NCBI RefSeq assembly: GCF_000316685.1 | Contig: NC_019680.1 | Coordinates: 2,667,501 to 2,731,500, forward strand | Reading direction: 5' to 3' | Origin: Synechococcus sp. PCC 6312 | Lineage (GTDB): Bacteria > Cyanobacteriota > Cyanobacteriia > Thermosynechococcales > Thermosynechococcaceae | Length of the DNA stretch: 64,000 bases | Part shown: in pieces, positions 16,805 through 26,409 of the stretch | Layout of the letters: each line of letters begins with the position of its first letter | How positions within the stretch are numbered: position 1 is the stretch's first letter | Program-made: the position numbers and the translations under genes | Notes under the pieces: model-generated | Told to the model about the DNA's origin: nothing | What the model saw: only the letters and a program-made list of their open reading frames with translations | The model's database searches: none

Positions 16805-18886
16805 ATGAAGATCATAAAACCTCAACCTGGTGGCCCCCGCTCAGCCCGCCGTCACACCCCAAAGGCCAACTTATCTGGACTCTATCAACGGGCCGCTACA
16901 GAGGCATTTCTGAAATTAGATCCCCGTGTTGCCATCAAAAATCCCGTCATGTTTCTGGTCTGGGTTGGGACAATCATCACGTTTTTATTAACCCTTAACC
17001 CAGGCCTGTTTGGGGTAGTTACCAGTGATCGGTCGCATATTTTCAATGGCTTAATTTGTTTCATTTTGTTGGCCACCGTTCTATTTGCCAATTTTGCTGA
17101 AGCGGTTGCCGAGGGACGCGGAAAAGCCCAGGCCGACGCCTTACGATCCACCCGTTCTGATATCATTGCTCAAAAGCAAAATCCTGATGGTAGTTTCGTT
17201 GCTGTCAGTTCCAGTGCGCTCCGTAAAGGAGATCGGATTAGAGTTGTCGCTGGAGAAATGATCCCGATGGATGGCGAGGTGTTGTCCGGGGTAGCAGCCG
17301 TGGATGAATCTGCCATTACAGGTGAGTCGGCCCCAGTCCTCAAAGAACCCGGATCCGATGTAGCCAGTTCGGTAACGGGGGGAACGCGGGTGATTTCCGA
17401 TGAGCTATTGATTGGGATTACGGTTGATCCGGGTAAAGGCTTTATTGATCGGATGATTGCCCTAGTCGAAGGTGCAGAACGCAGTAAAACCCCTAATGAA
17501 ATTGCCTTAACCGTGTTGTTAGCCGTTTTAACACTGGTGTTTCTAATTGTGGTTGCCACGTTACCGCCCCCTGCTAATTACATTAACAATCCCGTCAGTG
17601 TCGCCACGTTGATTGCGTTACTAGTTGCGCTAATTCCCACTACGATTGGGGGCCTGTTGAGTGCCATTGGGATTGCCGGAATGGATCGGGTGGCGCAGTT
17701 TAATGTTGTCGCAACATCGGGGCGAGCAGTCGAGGCCTGTGGTGACATTAATACCCTGGTCTTAGATAAAACCGGAACCATCACCTTGGGTAATCGCTTG
17801 GCTGAGTCCTTTATTCCCGTGAATGGTCATTCATTAGAGAAAGTTGCCAGTGTTGCTCTAGCTGCCAGTATCTTTGACACCACTCCCGAAGGAAAATCCA
17901 TCGTCCGTCTCGCGGAACAGTTGGGAGCTAAGGTTGACTTTGCTTTAGAAACGGCCACCGGGATTGAATTTTCGGCCCGAACCCGGATGAGTGGGACAGA
18001 TTTACCCCAAGGCGCAGAATTTCGCAAAGGAGCTGTAGATGCGATCCGAGGCTTTGTCCGCTCGCGGGGAGGCCAGGCCACGGCAGATGTGGAAACAGCC
18101 TATGAAACGGTGTCTCGTCAAGGAGGAACGCCCTTAGCCGTCTGCCAGGATCAAGAAATTTACGGGGTAATTTACCTGAAAGACATCATCAAACCAGGGA
18201 TTCGCGAACGCTTTGCTCAACTGCGGCGGATGGGGGTTAAAACCGTCATGCTCACTGGCGATAACCGGATCACGGCTCAATATATTGCCCAAGAAGCCGG
18301 GGTGGATGACTTTATTGCCGAAGCGACCCCAGAAGACAAAATTCGAGTCATTCAACAGGAACAGGCAGCCGGAAAGTTAGTTGCGATGACCGGAGATGGC
18401 ACTAATGATGCTCCAGCTCTGGCCCAGGCCAATGTCGGGGTAGCCATGAACTCGGGAACACAAGCCGCCAAAGAAGCTGCAAACATGGTGGATTTAGATT
18501 CCGACCCAACAAAGTTGATTGATTTAGTCACGATTGGCAAGCAATTACTCATTACTAGGGGAGCCTTAACCACCTTTTCTCTTGCTAATGACATTGCTAA
18601 ATACTTTGCAATTATTCCAGCCATGTTTGCGGCGATTGGGATTGGAGCCTTGAACGTTATGGGGTTAAAAAGCCCAGAATCCGCCGTGTTGTCTGCCCTG
18701 ATTTATAACGCTTTGATTATTCCGGCCTTAATTCCCTTGGCATTAAAAGGGGTAAATTTCCGACCCTTAACCGCAAATCAGTTATTGCAACGGAATATTC
18801 TCATCTATGGCCTGGGGGGGATTATTGCGCCGTTTATTGCCATTAAAGTCATTGATGTTTTGATTGGTAACGTTGGTATTGTTTAA
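16805..18886 (+). CDS. kdpB: Potassium-transporting P-type ATPase subunit KdpB
   Basis: The protein has 693 residues. The P-type ATPase marks are complete: actuator motif AITGESAPV, phosphorylation site [10 protein letters not shown] (Asp about 321), [10 protein letters not shown], and hinge motif [17 protein letters not shown]. The membrane segments include [15 protein letters not shown]. It hydrolyses ATP to drive K+ import through KdpA. It follows the HNH gene by 140 bases, so it may have a partly separate promoter. The next gene is the small kdpF/G. Confidence 0.97.
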   Translation: MKIIKPQPGGPRSARRHTPKANLSGLYQRAATEAFLKLDPRVAIKNPVMFLVWVGTIITFLLTLNPGLFGVVTSDRSHIFNGLICFILLATVLFANFAEAVAEGRGKAQADALRSTRSDIIAQKQNPDGSFVAVSSSALRKGDRIRVVAGEMIPMDGEVLSGVAAVDESAITGESAPVLKEPGSDVASSVTGGTRVISDELLIGITVDPGKGFIDRMIALVEGAERSKTPNEIALTVLLAVLTLVFLIVVATLPPPANYINNPVSVATLIALLVALIPTTIGGLLSAIGIAGMDRVAQFNVVATSGRAVEACGDINTLVLDKTGTITLGNRLAESFIPVNGHSLEKVASVALAASIFDTTPEGKSIVRLAEQLGAKVDFALETATGIEFSARTRMSGTDLPQGAEFRKGAVDAIRGFVRSRGGQATADVETAYETVSRQGGTPLAVCQDQEIYGVIYLKDIIKPGIRERFAQLRRMGVKTVMLTGDNRITAQYIAQEAGVDDFIAEATPEDKIRVIQQEQAAGKLVAMTGDGTNDAPALAQANVGVAMNSGTQAAKEAANMVDLDSDPTKLIDLVTIGKQLLITRGALTTFSLANDIAKYFAIIPAMFAAIGIGALNVMGLKSPESAVLSALIYNALIIPALIPLALKGVNFRPLTANQLLQRNILIYGLGGIIAPFIAIKVIDVLIGNVGIV

Positions 18887-18902
18887 GGTATTGAGGTAAA
18901 TC

Positions 18903-19175
18903 ATGTTAAAGCATTCTCATACAAATTTAAGGATCAAGGATTGGCCAAAAATTAGCTCGCTCAATCTGCCTGATATCTCTCCGAAAAGCCGTAACCGATT
19001 TCTGACAATTTTGACTCTATTGTTGCTGCAATTATTGTTAGCAGAAGGAGTTTATGCGGCTACCCAGGCAGGATTAGAACGGGGAAATGCTTATGCCATC
19101 GCAGGATTATTGATTTTAGTTATGGGCCTGGGAATCTATTTAATGGTGGTGATTATTGAACCAGAACGTTTTTAA
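18903..19175 (+). CDS. KdpF/KdpG-like small subunit
   Basis: The protein has 90 residues. The last 30 (AIAGLLILVMGLGIYLMVVI then IEPERF) match the KdpF signature, a single membrane helix followed by PERF. It has an N-terminal extension with a second hydrophobic stretch (RFLTILTLLLLQLLLAEGVY). Cyanobacterial kdp operons encode such an extended protein between kdpB and kdpC, called KdpG in Anabaena. It probably stabilises the KdpABC complex. Confidence 0.75.
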   Translation: MLKHSHTNLRIKDWPKISSLNLPDISPKSRNRFLTILTLLLLQLLLAEGVYAATQAGLERGNAYAIAGLLILVMGLGIYLMVVIIEPERF

Positions 19176-19185
19176 GGATGATCTA

Positions 19186-19251
19186 ATGCTGATTGCCTTT
19201 GCAATTTTGGATGCTCTATCGCTCATTTGGAGGGTTCAACGTTATGCGTGA
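19186..19251 (+). CDS. Putative 21-residue hydrophobic peptide overlapping the kdpC start
   Basis: A ribosome site (TAAGGATG) precedes the ATG by about eight bases. The peptide MLIAFAILDALSLIWRVQRY plus Ala is hydrophobic and could span or lie on the membrane. Its TGA (19249) falls just inside the kdpC start, so translation of the two is likely coupled. Whether the peptide itself has a function in the pump cannot be told. Confidence 0.4.
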   Translation: MLIAFAILDALSLIWRVQRYA

Positions 19252-19813
19252 TTTCGTGATTGCTATTCGCAGTTCTGTTGTTTTGTGGCTTTTAACCGCT
19301 TTAATTTATCCTCTAGTGATTTTAGGGATTGCTCAAGTTGGATTTCCATTCCAGGCCAATGGCAGTCTACTCACTAACTCTAGTCAACAAATTATCGGCT
19401 CGACTCTGATTGGACAAACTTTTACCTCAGAGCGTTATTTCTGGGGCCGACCCAGCGTGGTTAACTACAGTGAAAATAAAGAGGCAAATCCAACCGGTTT
19501 ATCAGGGGCCAGTAATTTAGCACCGAGCAATCCTGAATTATTAAACCGGATCAAACCGGAGATTGATCGTTTACAACAAGCCAGAGTTAAACCCACCGCC
19601 GATTTAATCTATAGTTCCGGTTCTGGTTTAGATCCTCATATTTCCATTGCCGCAGCCCAGGCCCAGATTAACCGCATTGCCCAGGCCCGCAACCTCACCC
19701 CGGAAAACCTAACGACCCTGATCAATCAACATACAGATGGACGCTTTTTGGGAATATTCGGTGAACCAGGGGTGAATGTTTTGCAACTGAATCTTGCCTT
19801 GGATCAGCGTTAG
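19244..19813 (+). CDS. kdpC: Potassium-transporting ATPase subunit KdpC
   Basis: The protein has 189 residues with the ATG at 19244, chosen because TTTGGAGGG lies upstream and the family starts with MRDF-like residues before the single membrane helix (SSVVLWLLTALIYPLVILGI). The soluble part shows the KdpC hallmarks YFWGRPS, SGASNLAPSNPEL, SGSGLDPHIS and GEPGVNVLQLN. It is the assembly and affinity subunit of KdpFABC. Confidence 0.95.
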   Translation: MRDFVIAIRSSVVLWLLTALIYPLVILGIAQVGFPFQANGSLLTNSSQQIIGSTLIGQTFTSERYFWGRPSVVNYSENKEANPTGLSGASNLAPSNPELLNRIKPEIDRLQQARVKPTADLIYSSGSGLDPHISIAAAQAQINRIAQARNLTPENLTTLINQHTDGRFLGIFGEPGVNVLQLNLALDQR

Positions 19814-19822
19814 AGTCAACCA

Positions 19823-20944
19823 ATGAAAAATCCTTCTGAGACAGAACTGCACACTCTATCCACGAAGAATCATCTTGGCCCATCTCGCCGCGGCAAACAT
19901 AAGATTTTTATTGGGATGTGTCCAGGGGTTGGCAAAACTTACCGGATGTTAGAAGAAGGACGACGACTCAAGCAAGAAGGCTTAGATGTAGTCATTGGCC
20001 TGTTAGAAACCCATGGTCGTAAAGAAACTCAAGAACGAGCCACTGGCCTGGAGTTAATTCCCCGCAAAGCATTGAGTTGGCAAGGGAAAACTTTTACAGA
20101 AATGGATATAGAAGCGACTATTGAACGTAAGCCCCAACTTGCCTTGATTGATGAATTAGCTCATACCAATGTGCCGGGATCAGAACGAGAAAAACGCTAT
20201 CAAGATGTTGAAGTGATTTTACAAGCGGGTATTGATGTGTACTCGACTGTCAATATTCAACACCTAGAAAGCCTCAATGATTTAGTCTTCAAAATTTCTA
20301 GTGTGGTTGTGCGCGAGCGAATTCCAGATCGACTTTTGGATGAAGCTGATGAAGTGGTGGTTGTGGATGTCACGCCGGAAACCTTACAACAACGCTTAAA
20401 GGAAGGAAAAATTTACGCCCCAGAAAAAATTGACCAGGCCCTACAAAACTTCTTCCAACGTCAAACATTGACTTTACTCCGAGAGCTTTCATTACGTGAG
20501 ATTGCCGATAGTGTCGAAGAAGATGTTCGAGAAATGCAGCAGGACTATTGCAATATTCAAGAGCGAGTTTTAGTCTGTATTTCGACTTATCCTAATTCTG
20601 TTCAATTATTGCGCCGGGGAGGACGAATTGCTCACTATATGAATGCGCGATTATATGTATTATTCGTTGCAGACCCTAATCGCTTCCTATCAAAATCTGA
20701 ATCCTTATATATCGAAACCTGTGAACGATTGTGTCAAGAATTGCCAGGAGAATTTATTCGCATTGAGTCAGTTGATATTGTCGGGACGATTGCCCAAGTT
20801 GTTCAAGAAAAACATATCACTCAAATTGTCATTGGTGAAAGTCGTCGCAGTCGTTGGCAAACCCTATTACGTGGCTCAGTTAGTCAGAAACTTATGCGGA
20901 AATTGGCGACAGTGGATCTACACATTATTGCTAATACTCCCTAG
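19823..20944 (+). CDS. Short KdpD (N-terminal and USP domains only)
   Basis: The protein has 373 residues. The KdpD N-terminal domain is complete, with Walker A-like GMCPGVGKTYRML and the ALIDELAHTNVPGSEREKRYQ block, followed by a universal-stress-like domain (RVLVCISTYPNSVQLLRRGG; QIVIGESRRSRW). The four membrane helices and the histidine kinase of E. coli KdpD are absent. Truncated KdpD proteins of this type are known from cyanobacteria. It cannot act as a kinase alone and probably modulates a separate kinase. It starts nine bases after kdpC and ends in a CTAG shared with the convergent dapF. Confidence 0.9.
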   Translation: MKNPSETELHTLSTKNHLGPSRRGKHKIFIGMCPGVGKTYRMLEEGRRLKQEGLDVVIGLLETHGRKETQERATGLELIPRKALSWQGKTFTEMDIEATIERKPQLALIDELAHTNVPGSEREKRYQDVEVILQAGIDVYSTVNIQHLESLNDLVFKISSVVVRERIPDRLLDEADEVVVVDVTPETLQQRLKEGKIYAPEKIDQALQNFFQRQTLTLLRELSLREIADSVEEDVREMQQDYCNIQERVLVCISTYPNSVQLLRRGGRIAHYMNARLYVLFVADPNRFLSKSESLYIETCERLCQELPGEFIRIESVDIVGTIAQVVQEKHITQIVIGESRRSRWQTLLRGSVSQKLMRKLATVDLHIIANTP

Positions 20945-21798
20945 TTCTCTAAGTCAGTAACCCCATCAAACACATGGTTAGCCGGCCCCGTCATATAAAT
21001 GGCTTGAGTTGTTTGCTGCCAGTCAATATCCAGACAACCACCGGGAAGTTCAACCGTAGCTTGGGGTAAGGCCCGTTGAGTTAAGACTCCAGCCACCACC
21101 GTTGCACAGGCCCCCGTTCCACAGGCCAAGGTCGCCCCAGCCCCCCGTTCCCAGACACGCATCTTCAGATAGTCAGGTCGGATAACTTCGACAAATTCCG
21201 TATTCGTCCGTTGGGGAAACATGGAGTGATGTTCAAACCGCGGCCCCAATTCAGCCAGGGGGATAGCAGCGACATTCTCAACAAACGTAATTGCGTGGGG
21301 ATTTCCCATACTGACACAGGTGAGTTGCCAAGTCTGTCCAGCTAGTTCTAACGGCACATCAATCACTTTTTGATCGGGGTCGCTCAAGGTTGTGGGGATT
21401 TCACTGGCGAGTAATTTGGGAGTTCCCATATTGACACTGACCCGGCCATCAGTTTGTAAGTTAAGAGTCATTACCCCCGCCAAGGTTTCAACCCGATAGA
21501 TCCAGGCCTGGTCAGGAGCATGGGACTCTAAGGCCGCAATAAACTTGGCCAAACAGCGAATCCCATTCCCGCACATTTCAGCCACGGAGCCATCACTGTT
21601 AAACATGGCCATTTGGTAGTCACAGGTGGCATCAGCAGGGCTACAGAGAAAAATAACTCCATTGGCCCCAATGCCAAAATGTCGGTCACACAAAGTCTTG
21701 GCCTGGTCAGCAGTTAGGTAAAGCTCTCCCTGTTGACGATTATCAATCAGGATAAAATCATTGCCCAGGCCTTGGTATTTGCTAAATGCTAGTTTCAT
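20941..21798 (-). CDS. dapF: Diaminopimelate epimerase
   Basis: The protein has 285 residues. Both catalytic cysteines are present in their motifs: Cys76 in EMCGNGIRC and Cys226 in LACGTGAC. The N terminus FSKYQGLGNDFILID is typical. It converts LL- to meso-diaminopimelate for lysine and peptidoglycan synthesis in the cytoplasm. It is transcribed towards kdp and its stop codon overlaps that of the short kdpD. Confidence 0.97.
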   Translation of the reverse strand: MKLAFSKYQGLGNDFILIDNRQQGELYLTADQAKTLCDRHFGIGANGVIFLCSPADATCDYQMAMFNSDGSVAEMCGNGIRCLAKFIAALESHAPDQAWIYRVETLAGVMTLNLQTDGRVSVNMGTPKLLASEIPTTLSDPDQKVIDVPLELAGQTWQLTCVSMGNPHAITFVENVAAIPLAELGPRFEHHSMFPQRTNTEFVEVIRPDYLKMRVWERGAGATLACGTGACATVVAGVLTQRALPQATVELPGGCLDIDWQQTTQAIYMTGPANHVFDGVTDLEN

Positions 21799-21862
21799 AG
21801 AGCCGATTATAACAAACCTCTTTTCCTCTCCAGCTTAGCGTCGCGACAATTTCCCTAAAACT

Positions 21863-22468
21863 CTAAGGGGCTTGGACAACCCGATAGTAAACCCCATTAG
21901 CTCCATAGGCTGGACTAAACCAGGTTGTCCCGCATTGATAAAAAGTGCCACTTTGTGTAGATATGGCTTGACAACCAGTCGGTAACACCGGATAAATAGC
22001 ACCCATAGCATAGGCATTTGCAGCAGCAGCCCCAGCAGCATAGGCATTGGCACTCGCAGCAGAAGAAATCGCCGCCCCTGTCGCAACTCCCACCGCCGCC
22101 CCGGCCGCCGCCCAGCCCCCGCAGTTATAGCATCCACTGCCGTAATAGGAATTCACTACAGTCGGCGGATGATAGGTTGAGTAAGTCCCCCCGTAATAGG
22201 TGTGATCTCCATAGGCTGTTGTTCCAGATGCTGTTGTTCCGTGCCAAGTGCCGTCATTCCCGGAAGCAGTGCCCCCTCGATATCCGGTTGCGTTCCAAGA
22301 CCCATCACCACCAGATGCGGATCCCCCCCTTGAAGTTGAGGCACTCCAAGACCCATCACTATGGGATACGGATCCACCTGCCGCATGAAAGTAGGCTTGA
22401 GCAACTTGGGGCAAAAACATTAAACAGGCAACAGACATCGTTATTAAGGCTGTTGGGATTCTTTTCAT
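21863..22468 (-). CDS. Secreted protein with Gly/Ser/Trp repeats
   Basis: The protein has about 201 residues from the ATG at 22468, chosen because TAGGAGA lies eight bases upstream. A signal peptide is clear (MKRIPTALITMSVACLMFLP, cleavage near AQA-Y). The next 70 residues hold three or four imperfect repeats of the form GGSxSxxDGSWxAxT, then a Tyr/Thr-rich stretch, a Gly/Ala-rich segment (AAAGAAVGVATGAAISSAAS) that could be a glycine-zipper helix, and a C-terminal part with four Cys. Function unknown; it is probably exported to the periplasm or outer membrane. The gene for a DUF2092 protein lies upstream. Confidence 0.7.
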   Translation of the reverse strand: MKRIPTALITMSVACLMFLPQVAQAYFHAAGGSVSHSDGSWSASTSRGGSASGGDGSWNATGYRGGTASGNDGTWHGTTASGTTAYGDHTYYGGTYSTYHPPTVVNSYYGSGCYNCGGWAAAGAAVGVATGAAISSAASANAYAAGAAAANAYAMGAIYPVLPTGCQAISTQSGTFYQCGTTWFSPAYGANGVYYRVVQAP

Positions 22469-22520
22469 GTCCGAGTCTCCTAGGAAATTTTTTGTGAATG
22501 AGAATGCTGGCAAGTCAGGT

Positions 22521-23321
22521 TTATTTGTTAGAAGGTTTTGGAGGATTAAGAATCACAGGGGAAGCAAAGGGAATTTTTAGGGCCTTGGCAGTATTGGTTG
22601 GGGTAAACATAGTGGCAGTCACTGGGGGATTAATCAACCAATTTGAAAATTCAACCTGATGTCGTAACCGAGAGGGGTCATTGCGATAAACAGCCCGTAA
22701 TGCCCGTGGTAGGTGATCCTCAGTTCCAATCCAAACCTGAGCGAAGATCTGATCATTACCCATAGCAACAATATCAGTGGCTGTTCCTCCCACAACTTGA
22801 GATTGACCCACAACAAAGGCAAATTTTAATTCCTTGATGAGGTCTTCATGGGGATTAGAGACAATGAAATCTGTAAAAGGAAAGTAAATTGAGGCTTTCT
22901 GGTAGGCTTCCTTAAGTGCTGAATCCAAGTTATTAGGAGCCGCAGCTACAGCGACAAGATTTTCATTGGGAGCAAAGGCCACCATCGTCTTGCCATTGTA
23001 GTAAAACTCACTTTTAGGGCCATCGGCTGTGGTAATGACGCGGAGGTTGTTAGGACGTTGAACCAGAACTTGTGAGGATGAAAAATAGACTAGGGGTGGC
23101 CCGATCCGAGATGGACTTTCATAGGCTGTAGTGGCTGTAAAGGAGAACGTTTTCGCGGCCTGTAATCGTTCACCCATGGCTTTGATGATTTTAATCGCGG
23201 CCGGATCAACCGGATTGACACTGGGAGGAGTTTGGGAATGAGCTTCGGTTGCTGTTGTTGCCCAGGCCAGGAGGGGTAATATCAGAAATGACAGTTTAAG
23301 AACAAGGGGTTGTCGGTTCAT
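22521..23321 (-). CDS. DUF2092 family periplasmic protein
   Basis: The protein has 266 residues with a signal peptide (LVLKLSFLILPLLAWATTAT). It then follows the DUF2092 pattern: MGERLQAAKTFSFTATTAYE, VQRPNNLRVIT, EFYYNGKTMVAFAP and IGTEDHLPRALRAVYRND, the LolA-like beta fold of this family. A role in handling a hydrophobic or redox partner is possible but unproved. It is 53 bases upstream of the repeat-rich secreted protein gene and probably co-transcribed with it. Confidence 0.75.
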   Translation of the reverse strand: MNRQPLVLKLSFLILPLLAWATTATEAHSQTPPSVNPVDPAAIKIIKAMGERLQAAKTFSFTATTAYESPSRIGPPLVYFSSSQVLVQRPNNLRVITTADGPKSEFYYNGKTMVAFAPNENLVAVAAAPNNLDSALKEAYQKASIYFPFTDFIVSNPHEDLIKELKFAFVVGQSQVVGGTATDIVAMGNDQIFAQVWIGTEDHLPRALRAVYRNDPSRLRHQVEFSNWLINPPVTATMFTPTNTAKALKIPFASPVILNPPKPSNK

Positions 23322-23591
23322 GGAGCAGGGTAATCCTACTGATTCTAAAAAACTAGATTATTTATCTACCCTCATATTATAGTTACTAGGTTGTTGTTAC
23401 CTTTGGTAAATTCCCAGAAATTAACAATAGTTATAAATTGGGCACAGTTTAACTTCTGATCTAACCAGTGAAATCCAATCGCTAAAATTGCCCAATCCCG
23501 GCGAACTATAGTTGAGGTTTTTTACCTCCAGAGCAGCCCCCATGTCAAGATGAGATTATGCTCTTTATTGTTGATAGAGCTAACTAAGGCT

Positions 23592-24326
23592 GTGCGGATT
23601 TTATTTGCTGAAGATGAAGTTGAATTGGCCGAACCCTTGGGCCGGGTTTTGGGACAAGCGGGGTATGAGGTGGAATTGGTGCATGATGGAGCCGCAGCAC
23701 TCAAAGTTCTATCTCAGCCAACCGTGAACGGGTATGACCTAGTTATTTTGGATTGGATGTTACCCCAGGTTTCTGGCCTGGAGATCTGTCAACATTTACG
23801 GAAGATGGGCAATCTCACCCCAGTCTTATTTTTAACCGCCCGAGATACGTTAGACGACCGAGTCCAAGGCCTAGATGCTGGAGCCGATGACTATTTAATT
23901 AAACCCTTTGAGCTACGGGAGTTGTTAGCGCGCGTCCGGGCTTTGTTGCGCCGACAGGGAGGCCTGGCCAATGTTAGCCAAATAACCGCAATTGGGGGCT
24001 TGGAATTGGATAGTGAGAATCGCTTGGCCTATCGCAATGGGCGAGTCATTACCTTGGCCGAAAAAGAAGCCCATCTGTTGACCTATTTTTTGGCTCACCC
24101 CCACCAAGTCCTTACCCATGATGACATTCGTAATTACCTTTGGCCGGGGAACCATCCACCGAGCAGTAATGTTTTAGCGGCCCAAATTCGCTTACTCCGG
24201 CGTAAAATTGAACGTCCCGGCGAAACAGCCCTGATTCATACGGTCTATGGGAAAGGCTATCGGTTTGGGGAACAACCAGAAGAACCCCTACCCGGCCTGG
24301 CTCAGTCCAATTCCACCTGGGATTGA
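23592..24326 (+). CDS. OmpR-family response regulator (RppA/ManR-like)
   Basis: About 244 residues from the GTG at 23592, where the receiver begins (VRILFAEDEVELAEPLGRVL); an in-frame ATG at 23550 would add 14 residues. Asp54 in VILDWMLPQVSG is the phosphoacceptor, and Lys in YLIKPFELRELLARVRALL is conserved. The winged helix ends in SNVLAAQIRLLRRKIERPG and YGKGYRF. It resembles RppA/NrsR and ManR metal or redox regulators of cyanobacteria. No kinase gene is adjacent. Its 3' end overlaps the convergent corA by 25 bases. Confidence 0.87.
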   Translation: MRILFAEDEVELAEPLGRVLGQAGYEVELVHDGAAALKVLSQPTVNGYDLVILDWMLPQVSGLEICQHLRKMGNLTPVLFLTARDTLDDRVQGLDAGADDYLIKPFELRELLARVRALLRRQGGLANVSQITAIGGLELDSENRLAYRNGRVITLAEKEAHLLTYFLAHPHQVLTHDDIRNYLWPGNHPPSSNVLAAQIRLLRRKIERPGETALIHTVYGKGYRFGEQPEEPLPGLAQSNSTWD

Positions 24327-25516
24327 TCCTGAAACCAACCTTTGCGCCAAAAGAAATAGAATAAACTCCCGGCAATACTCAACATCACCGCCCAACAGGC
24401 CGGATAGCCCCAGCGCCAATTTAACTCCGGCATATTCCAAGGGGAAATTTCTGTATTGAAGTTCATCCCGTACACCCCAACAATAAACGTTAAGGGAATA
24501 AACACAGTCGAGATAATCGTTAGGAGCTTCATAATCTCATTCATTTTGTTGCTCACTGAAGACAGGTAAACATCCATCAAACTCGCCGCCAGTTCCCGAT
24601 AGGTTTCCACCATATCCAAGACTTGAATGGCATGGTCATAGCAATCCCGTAAATAAATCCGCACCTCGGGACTAATTAGATCGTTACTATCTCGAATTAA
24701 GGCGTTGATGGCATCCCGCTGCGGCCAAATGGCTCGGCGGAGAGAGAGAAGTTCGCGGCGGACTTTATGGATTTCCTCCAGGGTCTGCCGGGTGGGATGG
24801 GTAACCACTTGGGTTTCTAATAGTTCAATTCGCTCGCCGTAGTCTTCTAAAACTGGAAAGAACCCGTCAATAATGGCATCAATTAAGCTATAGGCCAAAT
24901 AATCTGCTCCATGTTGGCGAATTAGCCCCCGACTTGTTCGGATCCGTTGCCGTACCAGGCCAAAACAATCTCGATCGGGTTCTTCTTGCACGGTTAAGAG
25001 ATAGTATTTGCCCAGAATGAAACTCACCTGTTCGGCATAAAACCCTTTTAAGTCTTCCTTGGGTGTGACCATGCGGGTAATCACTAAGACCTGATCCTGA
25101 TGATCTTCCACCTTGGGACGTTGGGGAACGTTGACAACATCTTCTAAAACAATCGGGTGTAAACCAAACACTTGCCCAACCCGGCGCAAAATATCCTCAT
25201 TTCCCAGGCCTTGGACATCAATCCAGGAGACAGATTCTCGGTCTAAATAGGGGGTAATTAATTCTGGTTGCTCCAGGTGTACCCGCTGGGCCTCGTCAGC
25301 GTTGTAGTCAATCAAAATAATATTTGGGGGGGGTGCATCTGCTTCAATACTCAGGGTGCCGGGCATTGCCCCCGGTTGATCAAAGAAATATTCAAAATAG
25401 GAGGATTCTTCTTGGGCCTCTGCCTCATGGGCCTGGGGGAGATGAGCCTCGCTGGCGGTTGGCCGGTGATGGAGTTCCGGGACAAGCTGCCCAAACCGTT
25501 GAAACAGATTTTTCAC
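24302..25516 (-). CDS. corA: CorA-like magnesium/cobalt transporter
   Basis: The protein has 404 residues. The large N-terminal cytoplasmic domain is followed by the long helix and two C-terminal membrane segments, with the selectivity motif YGMNF (GMN) at the end of the first. The family core (SWIDVQGLGNEDILRRVG; HPIVLEDVVNVPQRPK) is evident. The first 60 residues are a variable polar extension. It should form a pentamer for Mg2+ or Co2+ entry. Confidence 0.95.
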   Translation of the reverse strand: MKNLFQRFGQLVPELHHRPTASEAHLPQAHEAEAQEESSYFEYFFDQPGAMPGTLSIEADAPPPNIILIDYNADEAQRVHLEQPELITPYLDRESVSWIDVQGLGNEDILRRVGQVFGLHPIVLEDVVNVPQRPKVEDHQDQVLVITRMVTPKEDLKGFYAEQVSFILGKYYLLTVQEEPDRDCFGLVRQRIRTSRGLIRQHGADYLAYSLIDAIIDGFFPVLEDYGERIELLETQVVTHPTRQTLEEIHKVRRELLSLRRAIWPQRDAINALIRDSNDLISPEVRIYLRDCYDHAIQVLDMVETYRELAASLMDVYLSSVSNKMNEIMKLLTIISTVFIPLTFIVGVYGMNFNTEISPWNMPELNWRWGYPACWAVMLSIAGSLFYFFWRKGWFQDQSQVELD

Positions 25517-25742
25517 GATAAAGCCTTATAGATAGGGTCTCTGCTCCTGATCCTGAAGTGTCTAGCTCTTGCGGTCAAGGCTAAAATAATTTAGAGTAAG
25601 CGGCCGGGTTCTATCTCCTGATCCATCTCCAGGCCAATAAGCCTGACTCTGTAAAACCTGTGGGGATTATTTTGGCAGTTTCTATTGCCCCAAAGTCCTC
25701 TGTGTAGCAGGATAAACCTCAGTGCGTCCATTTAGGCATGCC

Positions 25743-26060
25743 ATGACCACGAAACAAACCTTTGAAAACTTTGATGATCTGGTCGCCCAGGCCCAGGTTC
25801 CTTTGTTGGTAGATTTTTACGCGGATTGGTGCGGCCCCTGCCGAATGATTGCCAAGGTCTTAGAGCAGGTGAAACAGCAACTTAAGTCCCAAGTCCAAAT
25901 TGTTAAGATTGACACCGAGCGATACCCGGAAATTGCCAGTCAGTTCCAAATCTATGCCTTACCCACTCTAATTTTGTTTCATCGGGGCCAACAAGTTGAA
26001 CGGATTGAAGGCGTCCAGCCTCCAGAAGCCTTAATCGCCAAAGTCCAGGCCCTCAAGTAG
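25743..26060 (+). CDS. Thioredoxin
   Basis: The protein has 105 residues from ATG 25743; an in-frame GTG at 25722 would add seven. The active site WCGPC (Cys30 and Cys33), preceded by LLVDFYADWCGPC, and the cis-Pro in IYALPTLILF are intact, so it is a full-length redox-active thioredoxin. Cytoplasmic disulfide reduction is expected. It is monocistronic and convergent with the PqqD-like gene. Confidence 0.94.
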   Translation: MTTKQTFENFDDLVAQAQVPLLVDFYADWCGPCRMIAKVLEQVKQQLKSQVQIVKIDTERYPEIASQFQIYALPTLILFHRGQQVERIEGVQPPEALIAKVQALK

Positions 26061-26101
26061 GGTAATCTGATCCAGGAATTTGACTGGTGTCTCCGGCCCC
26101 A

Positions 26102-26377
26102 CTATTCGGCTATTGTCACCAGGCCCTTGCTTGTAAAGTCCGCAAAAAGTGCATCTAAATCACTGATCAGCAATTCTGGGGAGACATCATATTCCTGGGC
26201 CACGGCCTCAATGATCCCAGCCCGATCGTGGTTCTCAGCAATCAATTCCCAACAGCGCTTACCCACATCTTTTAGGCCGTAATACACCCCCTGATTGAGA
26301 TCTAGCAACACCAATTCGCCATCAATATCTTGATAGACAATATGGTCAGGAATTTGAAGCTTTAGGGATGAGGTCAT
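26102..26377 (-). CDS. PqqD-family (RRE) peptide-binding protein
   Basis: The protein has 91 residues. PDHIVYQDIDGELVLLDLNQ GVYYGLKDVGKRCWELI is the classical PqqD/RRE winged-helix sequence, as in lasso-peptide B1 proteins. In RiPP pathways such domains bind the leader of a precursor peptide and present it to the modifying enzyme. The gene directly upstream on the same strand (33 bases) encodes an asparagine-synthetase-like protein, the enzyme type that closes lasso rings. No precursor or B2 protease was found nearby. Confidence 0.85.
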   Translation of the reverse strand: MTSSLKLQIPDHIVYQDIDGELVLLDLNQGVYYGLKDVGKRCWELIAENHDRAGIIEAVAQEYDVSPELLISDLDALFADFTSKGLVTIAE

Positions 26378-26409
26378 AGGTCATGGAAGCTCGCAATGGT
26401 GAGCAATAT

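Noticed and set aside
17170-17559. 129-codon minus-strand frame
   Set aside because: Antisense shadow of kdpB.
22018-22497. 159-codon Pro/His-rich plus-strand frame
   Set aside because: Antisense shadow of the repeat-rich secreted protein, whose signal peptide and ribosome site are clear.
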